This document shows positions 25,748 to 33,975 of a DNA stretch of 64,000 nt, piece after piece. Under the pieces are notes generated by a model, which did no database searches, was not told the DNA's origin, and saw only the letters and a program-made list of their open reading frames with translations. The stretch is from Aurantibacter aestuarii. GTDB lineage: Bacteria; Bacteroidota; Bacteroidia; Flavobacteriales; Flavobacteriaceae. How positions within the stretch are numbered: position 1 is the first letter of the stretch; the number at the start of each line of letters is the position of its first letter. The stretch is from positions 644,419 to 708,418 of the forward strand of contig NZ_PXOQ01000007.1 of NCBI RefSeq assembly GCF_003008425.1. The letters run 5' to 3'. Both the position numbers and the translations under genes were made by a program.

Positions 25748-27447
25748 TAGTTTTCTTCGTCTTTTTTAGGTTTTAATTCTATAGAATCTATAATACGATC
25801 ATGTATTTGGTTGAGATAAACATCATCTTTTAAATACGTGATAAATATTTGTTGTAATACTTGATCTTCTTTTGAACTAAACGTTAGTATAGTAAAATTA
25901 CCATAAACATAATTTTCAGATCCTTCTTTTATAGGACGTTCTAAAGTACCTTTAGTTTCCAAACCTTCAGCACCATTTGGTGTTGTAAATTTTTTATTGG
26001 TTGATAAGATATTTCTTGCGCCACGCGCTTCTAGTTGTTTAATGCTGCCTTCTACCGCTTTTTCCATATCAATCTCTGGTTTTTCTTGAGGATTGTTTGG
26101 GCTTTGCGCTGCATTAGCATCAGTTAAAAACTGAGTAGTTGTTGTAGTAATTAAAAATTTTTCGTCTAACTCGTATTTAAAATGACTCATTTTTAGTTTT
26201 GCAACCATATCTTTTGGTAAGCTCAGTGAATCACGTTTTAAAACTTTTGGAGTTTCTATAGTAATAGGAGGAAAGCCATAATCACTTTTAACCCATTCGT
26301 CTTCCAACAATAATTTGGTTTCTTTTCTAATTATGGTATCTACGGTATAGGCAAACCCATACTTTATACTAAACATTGCAAATGTTGCTACAAACAAGAC
26401 AAAAATAACGCAAGCAGTTAATATAATATTATACTGGCGTTTTTTACGTTCTTCTTCTAATCTGTACTTTTCGTCTAAAAGTTTTTCTTCTTCTGAAGGC
26501 TCTGGTAGTGCTTCTTTAACATGGTCAATTTCTTCATCTACAACTTTTCGGTCTAAAATAGCCATTTGCTTATCTGGTGCAGATTTTGCAAACTTCACTA
26601 AATCCGCACGTTTTAAGATACTTTCTAAATTGCGTAATGAAGTTTCGCTTAATTCTATTTGATGCGCTTCACGAAGTAAGGTTAATTTCGTAATTAATTC
26701 GTCTGTAGTACTTTCTAAAGCTCGATCATAAACTTTTTCATCTAAATATTTACGAATGGCTAAAGTTAATTCCGAATAATAATCTTTATAGGCATCTTGC
26801 TCTAAATAACCACTTTCATCTAATTTTTTTAAAGCCAATTTTGCACGGTCATATGGTGGTAATAAAGCTATTTTTTCTTCTTCGGTTAATGGTTTTTTAC
26901 GCCAGATAAACCAGTAAATTAAAAATCCAACTAAAGCAAGAATAATAATGGCTAATACTACATATAACCACCAGTTACTACTTGGCGCTTCTACTTTAAT
27001 TAGAGGTTTTATATCGTATAGGTTTTGTTTGGTCGTATCTACAACTATAGGATTTATTTCAACTAAAATAGAATCTAATTCTACAGTTTTATTAGCTATA
27101 ATTACCTTTTGTTTAGGAATTACATAACGTCCAGAGTCAAATTGCGTAAGTCCGTATGTTTTAATAAGCTGGTATTTAGCATTTTTTTTAACCGTATCCG
27201 TTTTATAGGACTCAATCATTTCAAGAGGCTGAAAGGTTTGACCTTCAGGAAAAACAACATAGTTGGTTGTGTCAGTTTCTACTTCTATTTTATAAGTGAT
27301 TTCTTCTCCTATTTTAATAGATTTTACGTCTGTTGAAGACTTTACCTGACTAAAAGAACCTATAGAAAAGAGCGCACAAAACAATAGCAAAACCCAATGT
27401 TTGGTTTTCCTTATTTCAGAATTTAAAAGTCGTAACTTGTTATTCAT
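25747..27447 (-). CDS. Large bat-operon membrane protein with two transmembrane helices
   Basis: A 566-residue protein between DUF58 and batA. It has a signal peptide (to about residue 34, GSFSQ), a periplasmic beta-rich domain (about 35-155), a first transmembrane helix (about 159-182, WWLYVVLAIIILALVGFLIYW), a cytoplasmic segment (about 185-335) similar to DUF4381-like regions (YYSELTLAIRKYLDEKVYDRALESTTDEL), a second helix (about 342-362), and a periplasmic C-terminal domain (about 365-566). A BatD-like role is possible from the layout. It is conserved in position in related genomes from memory; the function is not known. Confidence 0.8.
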   Translation of the reverse strand: MNNKLRLLNSEIRKTKHWVLLLFCALFSIGSFSQVKSSTDVKSIKIGEEITYKIEVETDTTNYVVFPEGQTFQPLEMIESYKTDTVKKNAKYQLIKTYGLTQFDSGRYVIPKQKVIIANKTVELDSILVEINPIVVDTTKQNLYDIKPLIKVEAPSSNWWLYVVLAIIILALVGFLIYWFIWRKKPLTEEEKIALLPPYDRAKLALKKLDESGYLEQDAYKDYYSELTLAIRKYLDEKVYDRALESTTDELITKLTLLREAHQIELSETSLRNLESILKRADLVKFAKSAPDKQMAILDRKVVDEEIDHVKEALPEPSEEEKLLDEKYRLEEERKKRQYNIILTACVIFVLFVATFAMFSIKYGFAYTVDTIIRKETKLLLEDEWVKSDYGFPPITIETPKVLKRDSLSLPKDMVAKLKMSHFKYELDEKFLITTTTTQFLTDANAAQSPNNPQEKPEIDMEKAVEGSIKQLEARGARNILSTNKKFTTPNGAEGLETKGTLERPIKEGSENYVYGNFTILTFSSKEDQVLQQIFITYLKDDVYLNQIHDRIIDSIELKPKKDEEN

Positions 27448-27455
27448 AAATGGTT

Positions 27456-28319
27456 TTATCTTCTTTTAAAATAGCCTAATAATTTTTTTACATAACTCTC
27501 ATCTGTACGGCAGTTAATAGCACCTGCACCAGATTTAGCAAAAGTGTCTTTATAAAAGTTAACTTTTTCGATGTAATACTTGCTATAATTTTGTCTAACC
27601 GTTTTAGAACTGGTATTAATAAGTTGAAGGTCTCCTGTTTCCTGATCCTGCATTTGCACAACCCCTAAATTTGGGATAGACTCTTCATGCTTATCATAAA
27701 CACGTATGCCTGTTATGTCATGCTTTTTGGCAGCAATTTTTAAATTTTGCTCATAATCTTCAGAAATAAAATCGCTTAACATAAAAACGATTGCTTTCTT
27801 TTTCATGACATTAGATAAAAATTTAAGTGCTTCCGATACGTTGGTTAAAGTACTTTTTGGCTGAAATTCTATAAGTTCCCGAATAATTCTTAAAACGTGA
27901 GAACGTCCTTTTTTAGGAGGAATATATAATTCGATTTGGTCTGAAAATAAAATAAGACCAATTTTATCGTTGTTTTGTGTAGCTGAAAAAGCCAAGGTTG
28001 CCCCAATTTCAGTCACAACATCTTTTTTAAGTTGCTGGTCGGTACCAAAAAGTTCAGAACCGGATACATCAACCATTAACATCATGGTTAATTCCCGTTC
28101 TTCTTCAAATACTTTTATGTAGGGTTCGTTATAACGAGCGGTAACATTCCAATCTATATTTCTTACATCATCTCCAAACTGATACTGTCTTACTTCAGAA
28201 AACGTCATACCGCGACCTTTGAAGGTCGAATGGTATTCGCCACCAAAAATATGATCGGACAAACGACGTGTCTTAATCTCTATTTTTCGTACTTTTTTAA
28301 GTAATTCTTTAGTATCCAT
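27456..28319 (-). CDS. DUF58 domain protein of the MoxR/Bat operon
   Basis: A 287-residue DUF58 protein. The family signature is RNIDWNVTARYNEPYIKVFEEEREL, followed by a VWA-like core (LMVDVSGSELFGT, MIDAS-like D-V-S-G-S). It has no membrane segment, so it is cytoplasmic and probably works with the MoxR ATPase as its VWA partner. An ATG at 28325 adds two residues; MDTKELLKKVRKIEIKTR is the usual start. It is second in the operon, 97 bp after moxR, with an inverted repeat in the gap. Confidence 0.92.
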   Translation of the reverse strand: MDTKELLKKVRKIEIKTRRLSDHIFGGEYHSTFKGRGMTFSEVRQYQFGDDVRNIDWNVTARYNEPYIKVFEEERELTMMLMVDVSGSELFGTDQQLKKDVVTEIGATLAFSATQNNDKIGLILFSDQIELYIPPKKGRSHVLRIIRELIEFQPKSTLTNVSEALKFLSNVMKKKAIVFMLSDFISEDYEQNLKIAAKKHDITGIRVYDKHEESIPNLGVVQMQDQETGDLQLINTSSKTVRQNYSKYYIEKVNFYKDTFAKSGAGAINCRTDESYVKKLLGYFKRR

Positions 28320-28328
28320 TTTCATTGA

Positions 28329-28415
28329 TCAATTATCAATTATCGAATTAAGAGTAGTTCAATTAACATCCTCAAATAAAATTTTGATATATGTTAACTG
28401 TAAATTGATAATTGA
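28329..28415. repeat. Inverted repeat in the moxR-DUF58 spacer
   Basis: TCAATTATCAATT (28329-28341) and AATTGATAATTGA (28403-28415) are perfect 13-bp inverted arms separated by 61 bp. The right arm touches the moxR stop codon. No T-run follows, so it is more likely an mRNA structure tuning expression than a terminator. Confidence 0.6.
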
Positions 28416-29417
28416 TTACGGTACTTCAACCACATTTACAATTTTGGTAATAATGTCTTCTGAAGTAATGTTTTCTGCTTCAGCCTCGTAGGTAATTCCA
28501 ATTCTGTGTCTTAACACGTCGTAAATAACCGCACGTACATCTTCTGGAATCACGTAACCTCTTCGCTTAATAAAAGCATAGCATTTAGCGGCTGTTGCTA
28601 AATTAATACTACCACGCGGAGATGCTCCAAATGAAATTAAAGGCTTTAAGTCGTCTAATTTATATTTTTCAGGATAACGCGTTGCAAAGATGATATCTAG
28701 AATGTATTTTTCAATTTTTTCATCCATATAAACTTCTCGTACAGCTTTTTGAGCCGATAAAATTTGAGAAACAGATACTACAGGATTTACAGTTGGAAAA
28801 GAACCTTTTAAATTGGCTCTCATAATTAATTGTTCTTCGTCCTGTTTTGGATAATCAATAACCGTTTTTAGCATAAAACGGTCTACCTGAGCTTCTGGTA
28901 AAGGATAAGTTCCTTCTTGTTCTACAGGGTTTTGGGTAGCCATTACTAAAAAGGGCTTGTCTAGAATAAAGGTTTCGTCGCCAATGGTCACTTGCTTTTC
29001 CTGCATGGCTTCTAAAAGCGCACTTTGTACTTTAGCTGGAGCACGGTTAATCTCATCGGCTAACACAAAATTGGCAAAAATAGGTCCTTTTTTTATCGAG
29101 AAATCATTTTCTTTAATGTTGTAAATTAATGTACCAACTACATCTGCTGGTAATAAGTCTGGTGTAAACTGAATACGGCTAAAACTGGCGTCTATAGCTT
29201 TAGATAAGGTGTTAATGGCTAATGTTTTTGCTAAACCAGGTACTCCTTCAAGTAAAATGTGTCCTTGTCCTAAAAGTCCAATTAACAAACGCTCTACCAT
29301 GTGTTTTTGACCTACAATAACCTTGTTCATTTCGAGCATAAGCAAATCTATAAAAGCGCTTTCTCTTTCTATTTTTTCATTAATCGATTTAATATCTACT
29401 GTAGATGTTTCTTCCAT
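28416..29417 (-). CDS. MoxR family AAA+ ATPase
   Basis: A 333-residue AAA+ chaperone-like ATPase. Walker A is GVPGLAKT (58-65), Walker B is VLADEIN (D121-E122), sensor 1 is ATQNP, and the arginine-finger region follows EAQVDRFMLK. MoxR proteins act with VWA-domain partners to assemble or activate complexes; the next genes encode exactly such partners (DUF58, BatA, BatB). It is the first gene of the operon. Confidence 0.94.
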   Translation of the reverse strand: MEETSTVDIKSINEKIERESAFIDLLMLEMNKVIVGQKHMVERLLIGLLGQGHILLEGVPGLAKTLAINTLSKAIDASFSRIQFTPDLLPADVVGTLIYNIKENDFSIKKGPIFANFVLADEINRAPAKVQSALLEAMQEKQVTIGDETFILDKPFLVMATQNPVEQEGTYPLPEAQVDRFMLKTVIDYPKQDEEQLIMRANLKGSFPTVNPVVSVSQILSAQKAVREVYMDEKIEKYILDIIFATRYPEKYKLDDLKPLISFGASPRGSINLATAAKCYAFIKRRGYVIPEDVRAVIYDVLRHRIGITYEAEAENITSEDIITKIVNVVEVP

Positions 29418-29510
29418 TTTCTTATAAGTTTAGGGCGAAAATTGTATAACTCGTTTCAACCCTGCAAATAATTAAAAAAATGACTTACATGCTGTTAACA
29501 ATTGGTTAAA

Positions 29511-29545
29511 AAAAATCCAGTGGTAGTTTAACCACTGGATTTTTT
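29511..29545 (-). terminator. Terminator after the DUF4382 lipoprotein gene
   Basis: AAAAATCCAGTGGT (29511-29524) pairs with ACCACTGGATTTTT (29531-29544) around a 6-nt loop. On the minus strand the stem is followed by a T-run. It separates the DUF4382 gene from moxR. Confidence 0.88.
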
Positions 29546-29563
29546 ATTTATTATAATATTTAT

Positions 29564-30379
29564 TTATTGAAACGTAATCGGATCTAAAGTTGTTGTTTGG
29601 CCAACTTCCACAGTTACGTTAGTAACTATAACATCAGGGAATCCTAACGAACTATCTGCATAAGCTGTTACAGTGTAAGTACCACTAGGTAAACCAACTA
29701 AAACATATTCTCCTAAATCATTTGCATATGTTGAAATGGTTTCAATTCCATTTGTTGCTTCAATTAAAACCTGAGACTGTAATGTGTCAAAATTATCTAT
29801 TGTTCCAGAAATTACCCCTGTCTCCGCTTCTACACTTGCATTAATTACTGGTTTTAGATTGATATTACTTGTATCTGGTGCTAAAACTACAGAAGCATCA
29901 ACATCAAAATCTAATAAAAAGGTATAGCTAATATTTGGTAAAACAGGCTGGTTTACTTTTATCTTTAATCCAGACTGCTGAGCACTTGGGGTATTAAGTG
30001 GGTAAGTTTGTCCATCAATTACAACACTGTTGTCTGTACCTAAAATTAAACGTATTTGATTAAGTGTTCCAGATGGAATTTCATAATCATCAGCTAATAA
30101 AACATTAATTCCTCCGGTTAATTCTAATAAATCATAAATTCCAGGGTTGATTGCATTAATACTAATCCATCCGCTATCATCTTCGCTATCATCATTTACT
30201 TTAATCATAATGTCTTCAACGTCTACATAAACATGCTCGTAATCTCCAGGTGCATCTACAAGTTTAACACTCATGTAAGCACTTCCTCTTTCAGGTGTTG
30301 TACTACTATCATCATCACTACAATTAAATAGCGTTAATAAAATAGCTACAAAAAAAAGTTTATTGAATAAATTTTTCAT
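29564..30379 (-). CDS. DUF4382 lipoprotein with C-terminal carboxypeptidase-regulatory-like domain
   Basis: A 271-residue lipoprotein. The lipid-carrying cysteine is C20 in LTLFNC, followed by SDDDSS, which resembles the Bacteroidota surface lipoprotein export signal. The DUF4382 domain spans about 30-180 (YMSVKLVDAPGDYEHVYVDV is its typical start). A beta-sandwich carboxypeptidase-regulatory-like domain follows (about 187-271, GEYVLVGLPSGTYTVTAYA). The longer frame starts at 30400; the ATG at 30379 gives a proper signal peptide. Function unknown, probably exposed on the cell surface. Confidence 0.88.
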   Translation of the reverse strand: MKNLFNKLFFVAILLTLFNCSDDDSSTTPERGSAYMSVKLVDAPGDYEHVYVDVEDIMIKVNDDSEDDSGWISINAINPGIYDLLELTGGINVLLADDYEIPSGTLNQIRLILGTDNSVVIDGQTYPLNTPSAQQSGLKIKVNQPVLPNISYTFLLDFDVDASVVLAPDTSNINLKPVINASVEAETGVISGTIDNFDTLQSQVLIEATNGIETISTYANDLGEYVLVGLPSGTYTVTAYADSSLGFPDVIVTNVTVEVGQTTTLDPITFQ

Positions 30380-30402
30380 AATTGTTAGGTTTTTGTTCAA
30401 TC

Positions 30403-30432
30403 CAAATTTAGGTTAGAATTCTCTTTACAAAA
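30403..30432 (-). promoter_or_regulatory. Promoter of the DUF4382 gene
   Basis: Read on the minus strand it is TTTTG, a 17-bp spacer, then TAAATTTG (30403-30410), a perfect -7 box. It lies 23 bp upstream of the ATG at 30379. Both boxes and their spacing fit the Bacteroidota consensus. Confidence 0.65.
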
Positions 30433-30545
30433 TATAGATTCAAACTTTTGTAAAATATTTAACCAAAAGTGCCCTTTGTTAACTAAATTTAACCTAACGA
30501 AATATTAAAATAAGTTAATAATCTTAACTAACAAGTATAAATAAC

Positions 30546-31295
30546 ATGAGCCAAACAGCCTTAATAACAGGAGCTACAAGTGGTATTGGAAGAGCAACTG
30601 CATTTGAATTTGCCAAGCATAATATTAATTTAATTATTTGTGGACGACGTGAAGACCGATTAGAAACCATAAAATCGGCATTAGAAAAATCTACCAATGT
30701 CCACACCTTATGTTTTGATGTGAGAGATAATGAGGCTGTTAAAAAAGCTATAGCATCTTTGCCTGATGCTTTTAGTAACATTGATGTATTAATTAATAAT
30801 GCAGGAAACGCTCATGGTTTAGATCCTATTGAAACCGGAACTATAGACGATTGGGATGCGATGATGGATATTAATGTGAAAGGCTTACTTTATGTAAGTA
30901 AAGCGATTATACCTCAAATGACTAAAAGACAAAGCGGACATATAATAAATATCGGTTCTAGTGCAGGAAAAGAAGTGTACCCTAAAGGGAATGTGTATTG
31001 CGCCAGTAAACATGCAGTTTTAGCCATTACTGAAGGCATGCGTATCGATTTAAATCCTTATGGAATAAAAGTTGGTGCTATTAATCCTGGGATGGTAGAA
31101 ACGGAATTTTCTCAGGTACGTTTTAAGGGCAATGAGGCTGCTAATAATGTTTATACCGGTTTTAAAGCTTTACAGGCAGATGATATAGCGGAGATTATTC
31201 AGTTTGTAGTGTCAAGACCATCTCATGTTAATATTGCGGATCTATTGGTTTTTTGCACTGCACAAGCAAGCAGTACTATAGTAAAGAAAGATTAA
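30546..31295 (+). CDS. Short-chain dehydrogenase/reductase (YdfG-like)
   Basis: A 249-residue classical SDR. The cofactor loop TGATSGIG (8-15) and NNAG (84-87), and the catalytic S138, Y151 and K155 (YCASK), are complete. GRREDRLE after the second strand suggests NADP preference. Close relatives such as YdfG oxidise L-allo-threonine/serine or reduce malonic semialdehyde, but the substrate here is not certain. The stop is directly followed by the ATG of the AlbA_2-type gene, so they are probably an operon. Confidence 0.9.
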   Translation: MSQTALITGATSGIGRATAFEFAKHNINLIICGRREDRLETIKSALEKSTNVHTLCFDVRDNEAVKKAIASLPDAFSNIDVLINNAGNAHGLDPIETGTIDDWDAMMDINVKGLLYVSKAIIPQMTKRQSGHIINIGSSAGKEVYPKGNVYCASKHAVLAITEGMRIDLNPYGIKVGAINPGMVETEFSQVRFKGNEAANNVYTGFKALQADDIAEIIQFVVSRPSHVNIADLLVFCTAQASSTIVKKD

Positions 31296-32429
31296 ATGAT
31301 TAATAAACGACTTCTTATTAAAAATCTGTTAGCTCATAATAATGAGAATACATTTTTTGATAAAAAGTTGAAAATTGATATTGGATCTAAAGAAGGTAAA
31401 GGAAAATTGTTGAAGCATATTTGTGCTTTGGCTAATAGTAACCCAAATAATAACTCCTTTATTGTGGTTGGGGTTAAAGATGAAGATAACGCTATTGTTG
31501 GAGTCGATTTTTTTGACGATAGTAAAATTCAAAATTTAATAAATGCATACATTACTAATGCTCCAATAATTACCTATGAAAATGTGCCTTTTCCACATTT
31601 ACCGGAAGATAAAGTCGTTGGTTTAATTAGTATAAGACCTGTAGATGGTCTAACCTCACTTAAAAAAAACATTTGGAAATATTATGGTGGCGCTGTCTTT
31701 TTTAGAGATGGTAGTATAAGTATGCCTAAGGTTTTTGATATTGAAATTAAAGACGTTAATTCTTCTATTGTAAAAGCCATAGAAAATAATTCTCAAAACA
31801 ATATTGAGTTAACCTTAAATGGGGTATTCGACTTTTTTAAAGCAAGGCAGGAAGTTAATCCTCAATATAAAGTATTTAAAGAGTATTTTGTAGTATGCTG
31901 GTCTGGATTAGAAAAGAAAGTCAAGCATGAAGTGTTTTACTCAAGAGTCGATATTGAATTAATTAATGAGCAAGTGCGATTGTTTTTTTCTGCTTTAGAT
32001 GAAGTGTCTATAGAATACTCAAATGATAAGTTTAGTATTGTCGAATATGTAAAACTTGGACTTCAAAATAACTTTAAATATTACAAACTAGAAGAGACCA
32101 CTATTAACTTTGGCGATAACGCACAATATTCTATTCATACTAAACTACTTTTTGAGCCGCCACAATTCGATAAAAAAACCTTGCATCATATATATAACGC
32201 TAACAATTCGCTTTTTGATAAGTTGAAAAATAGTGTGCCTTTAAACCCAAATGACGAAGCAGATTTAAAAAATCTATCAGACATTTATTTGATTTGCTAT
32301 CTCAATGGTTTTGAGGATGCATTGCAAAAGCTCGAAGAAGCAAAACCGCTATTAAAAGCTTATAATACTTCTATTTACGACGCTTACAAATTAACGATGC
32401 GTATACTTAGAAAGGTAAAGTATAATTAG
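31296..32429 (+). CDS. AlbA_2 (Schlafen-like, divergent AAA-4) N-terminal domain protein
   Basis: A 377-residue protein. Its first roughly 150 residues fit the AlbA_2/divergent AAA-4 fold: KEGKGKLLKHICALANSNPNNNSFIVVGVKDEDNAIVGVDFF, then LISIRPVDGLTSLKK and a Y-GGAVFFRDGS strand, a fold tied to nucleic-acid binding. The remaining roughly 220 residues are helical and not recognised. No signal or membrane segment. It abuts the SDR gene with no gap. Function unknown. Confidence 0.75.
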   Translation: MINKRLLIKNLLAHNNENTFFDKKLKIDIGSKEGKGKLLKHICALANSNPNNNSFIVVGVKDEDNAIVGVDFFDDSKIQNLINAYITNAPIITYENVPFPHLPEDKVVGLISIRPVDGLTSLKKNIWKYYGGAVFFRDGSISMPKVFDIEIKDVNSSIVKAIENNSQNNIELTLNGVFDFFKARQEVNPQYKVFKEYFVVCWSGLEKKVKHEVFYSRVDIELINEQVRLFFSALDEVSIEYSNDKFSIVEYVKLGLQNNFKYYKLEETTINFGDNAQYSIHTKLLFEPPQFDKKTLHHIYNANNSLFDKLKNSVPLNPNDEADLKNLSDIYLICYLNGFEDALQKLEEAKPLLKAYNTSIYDAYKLTMRILRKVKYN

Positions 32430-32462
32430 TATTAGTTTAGTGATAATTTTTGTAATAATTTA

Positions 32463-33167
32463 TTAATTATTGTAGTACGAAGGTCTTTTAAACATAGACC
32501 TTAAACCCACCGCATATTTAAGTCCAAAACCAAAATTATGATACTGAATATTATCAAAACGATTTTTAATTTCTGGTGCTGCCTCTATTCTTAAATTATC
32601 GTTTCTAAACGAATAGCTTGCAAATAATGAAAAATTTCGAGAGAAATTATATCTTAAATAAGCAGTAAAGAGTATCACATTTGCAATGTCTGTTTGTGAT
32701 GTAAAATTACTGTTATTAGATATAGTATTATTATAATTTGCTCTACCTAATGGTGAAAAACTTACACCTAAATTAAACTGTTTATTAAATTCAAACTCGT
32801 AACCAAGTTCTAAGTACAATAAGGTGATATTTGTTTTATCATATTCACCAACTAGCGTTTTGTCGGTAACTTCAGCTTTATTGGAGTTTATAAAACCACC
32901 TATAAAGAAACGGTCGTAAACAAAAAGTTGAGCTCCAAAGTTAAACCCAAAAGTTATATCGGTTCCGTTTTGAAAAGCCGTATTATTTCTTTTTATTGGA
33001 GCCAATCCTCCAATTGTAAAAATAGCATAGCGCTGTGTGGTATTTGCTCTTATACTATCTTGAACTTCGGTGGTCAAATCATCAAAATCTTGAGCTTTTA
33101 AAACTAGAGAAAACAAGAAGAAAATTGCAATTACTATTTTGCTTTTAGTAGTTAAAATTAAACTCAT
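32463..33167 (-). CDS. Outer-membrane beta-barrel protein
   Basis: A 234-residue protein with a signal peptide (1 to about 25, ending LKAQ) and alternating amphipathic strands (FNLGVSFSPLGRANY, VILFTAYLRYNFSRNFSLFASYSFRN, HNFGFGLKYAVGL) that predict a barrel of about 8-10 strands. The start overlaps the end of the preceding lipoprotein gene by 23 bp, so the two are probably coupled in translation and act together in the outer membrane. No specific family is recognised. Confidence 0.75.
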   Translation of the reverse strand: MSLILTTKSKIVIAIFFLFSLVLKAQDFDDLTTEVQDSIRANTTQRYAIFTIGGLAPIKRNNTAFQNGTDITFGFNFGAQLFVYDRFFIGGFINSNKAEVTDKTLVGEYDKTNITLLYLELGYEFEFNKQFNLGVSFSPLGRANYNNTISNNSNFTSQTDIANVILFTAYLRYNFSRNFSLFASYSFRNDNLRIEAAPEIKNRFDNIQYHNFGFGLKYAVGLRSMFKRPSYYNN

Positions 33168-33867
33168 AATCTGCTTGGTCTATGGTTAGTATTTCGGTTT
33201 GTTGTGGTTGTCCGTTTATTGAATAGGTGAAGGTAATTTCTGAATTTACTAAAGACGTAAAGTCTATAGAATCATCTGGATTGTTATCATCCAATGTTCT
33301 AACTATTTGAAGAATTTCATGGCATTGCGATAACTCTTCATCTAAAGCCTCTTCAAAAAAAACGTCTCTACAAAATGTATCTCTATAGCTTATACTATAT
33401 TGTAATTCTGTGCTTGACGCGTTTGTTCTATTGATATTAAAAGTGACCTCAGATTTCTCACTTAGAATAACGTTTCCTACATTAATTGTTAAATCTGTCG
33501 GTTCAAAGTTGGCAATATCTGTCTTGTAAGAATATCTAGAAAATGCTTCTTCCCCAAAAACCTCAACACTAAACGAATCGGTTATGGGATATAATGTAAT
33601 TAACGTAAACGTACCGTCCGGATTACTAACTGTTCTTGCTAATAACTCGCCACCAGAACCATTAAAACCTAAACCTGGTGTGTCAAACTCATTGTTTCTT
33701 CCAGAAAAGACACCAATTTCAGCATTTGGAATACTTTCATTGTTCTGATTAAGAATCGTACCTTTTACTAACAATCGTTTGCTATTAGCGAGTGGAACTC
33801 TATCTTCACAACTAATCAGCATTAGTAAAAATCCTACTGTAAAAATAAAGCTTGGTATAAATTTCAT
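33145..33867 (-). CDS. Lipoprotein with carboxypeptidase-regulatory-like N-terminal domain
   Basis: A 240-residue lipoprotein with C20 in LMLISC as the lipid site, followed by EDR. Residues about 33-130 form a regulatory-like beta-sandwich (LLVKGTILNQNNESIPNAEIGVFSG ... DGTFTLITLY). The C-terminal half has three or four cysteines (FCRDVFFE, SQCHEIL) and ends in an aromatic strand (YEFNFNY). The family of the C-terminal half is not recognised. It is the first gene of a two-gene unit with the beta-barrel. Confidence 0.75.
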   Translation of the reverse strand: MKFIPSFIFTVGFLLMLISCEDRVPLANSKRLLVKGTILNQNNESIPNAEIGVFSGRNNEFDTPGLGFNGSGGELLARTVSNPDGTFTLITLYPITDSFSVEVFGEEAFSRYSYKTDIANFEPTDLTINVGNVILSEKSEVTFNINRTNASSTELQYSISYRDTFCRDVFFEEALDEELSQCHEILQIVRTLDDNNPDDSIDFTSLVNSEITFTYSINGQPQQTEILTIDQADYEFNFNY

Positions 33868-33900
33868 TTTTGGTTTATTAATTTGTTTAACCTATAGATA

Positions 33901-33908
33901 CAAAACTA
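33901..33908 (-). promoter_or_regulatory. Candidate -7 box for the lipoprotein/barrel unit
   Basis: Read on the minus strand it is TAGTTTTG, a perfect TAnnTTTG, 33 bp before the ATG at 33867. No matching -33 box is seen. Confidence 0.35.
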
Positions 33909-33975
33909 TTTATATGGTTGCGTCTATTTTGAAATAAAAACAATTTTTTTAAAAAGTAAGAAAAATGAAGTCTAA

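Noticed and set aside
28329-28415. Terminator between moxR and DUF58
   Set aside because: The arms are 61 bp apart and no T-run follows on either strand; the two genes are a known operon pair.
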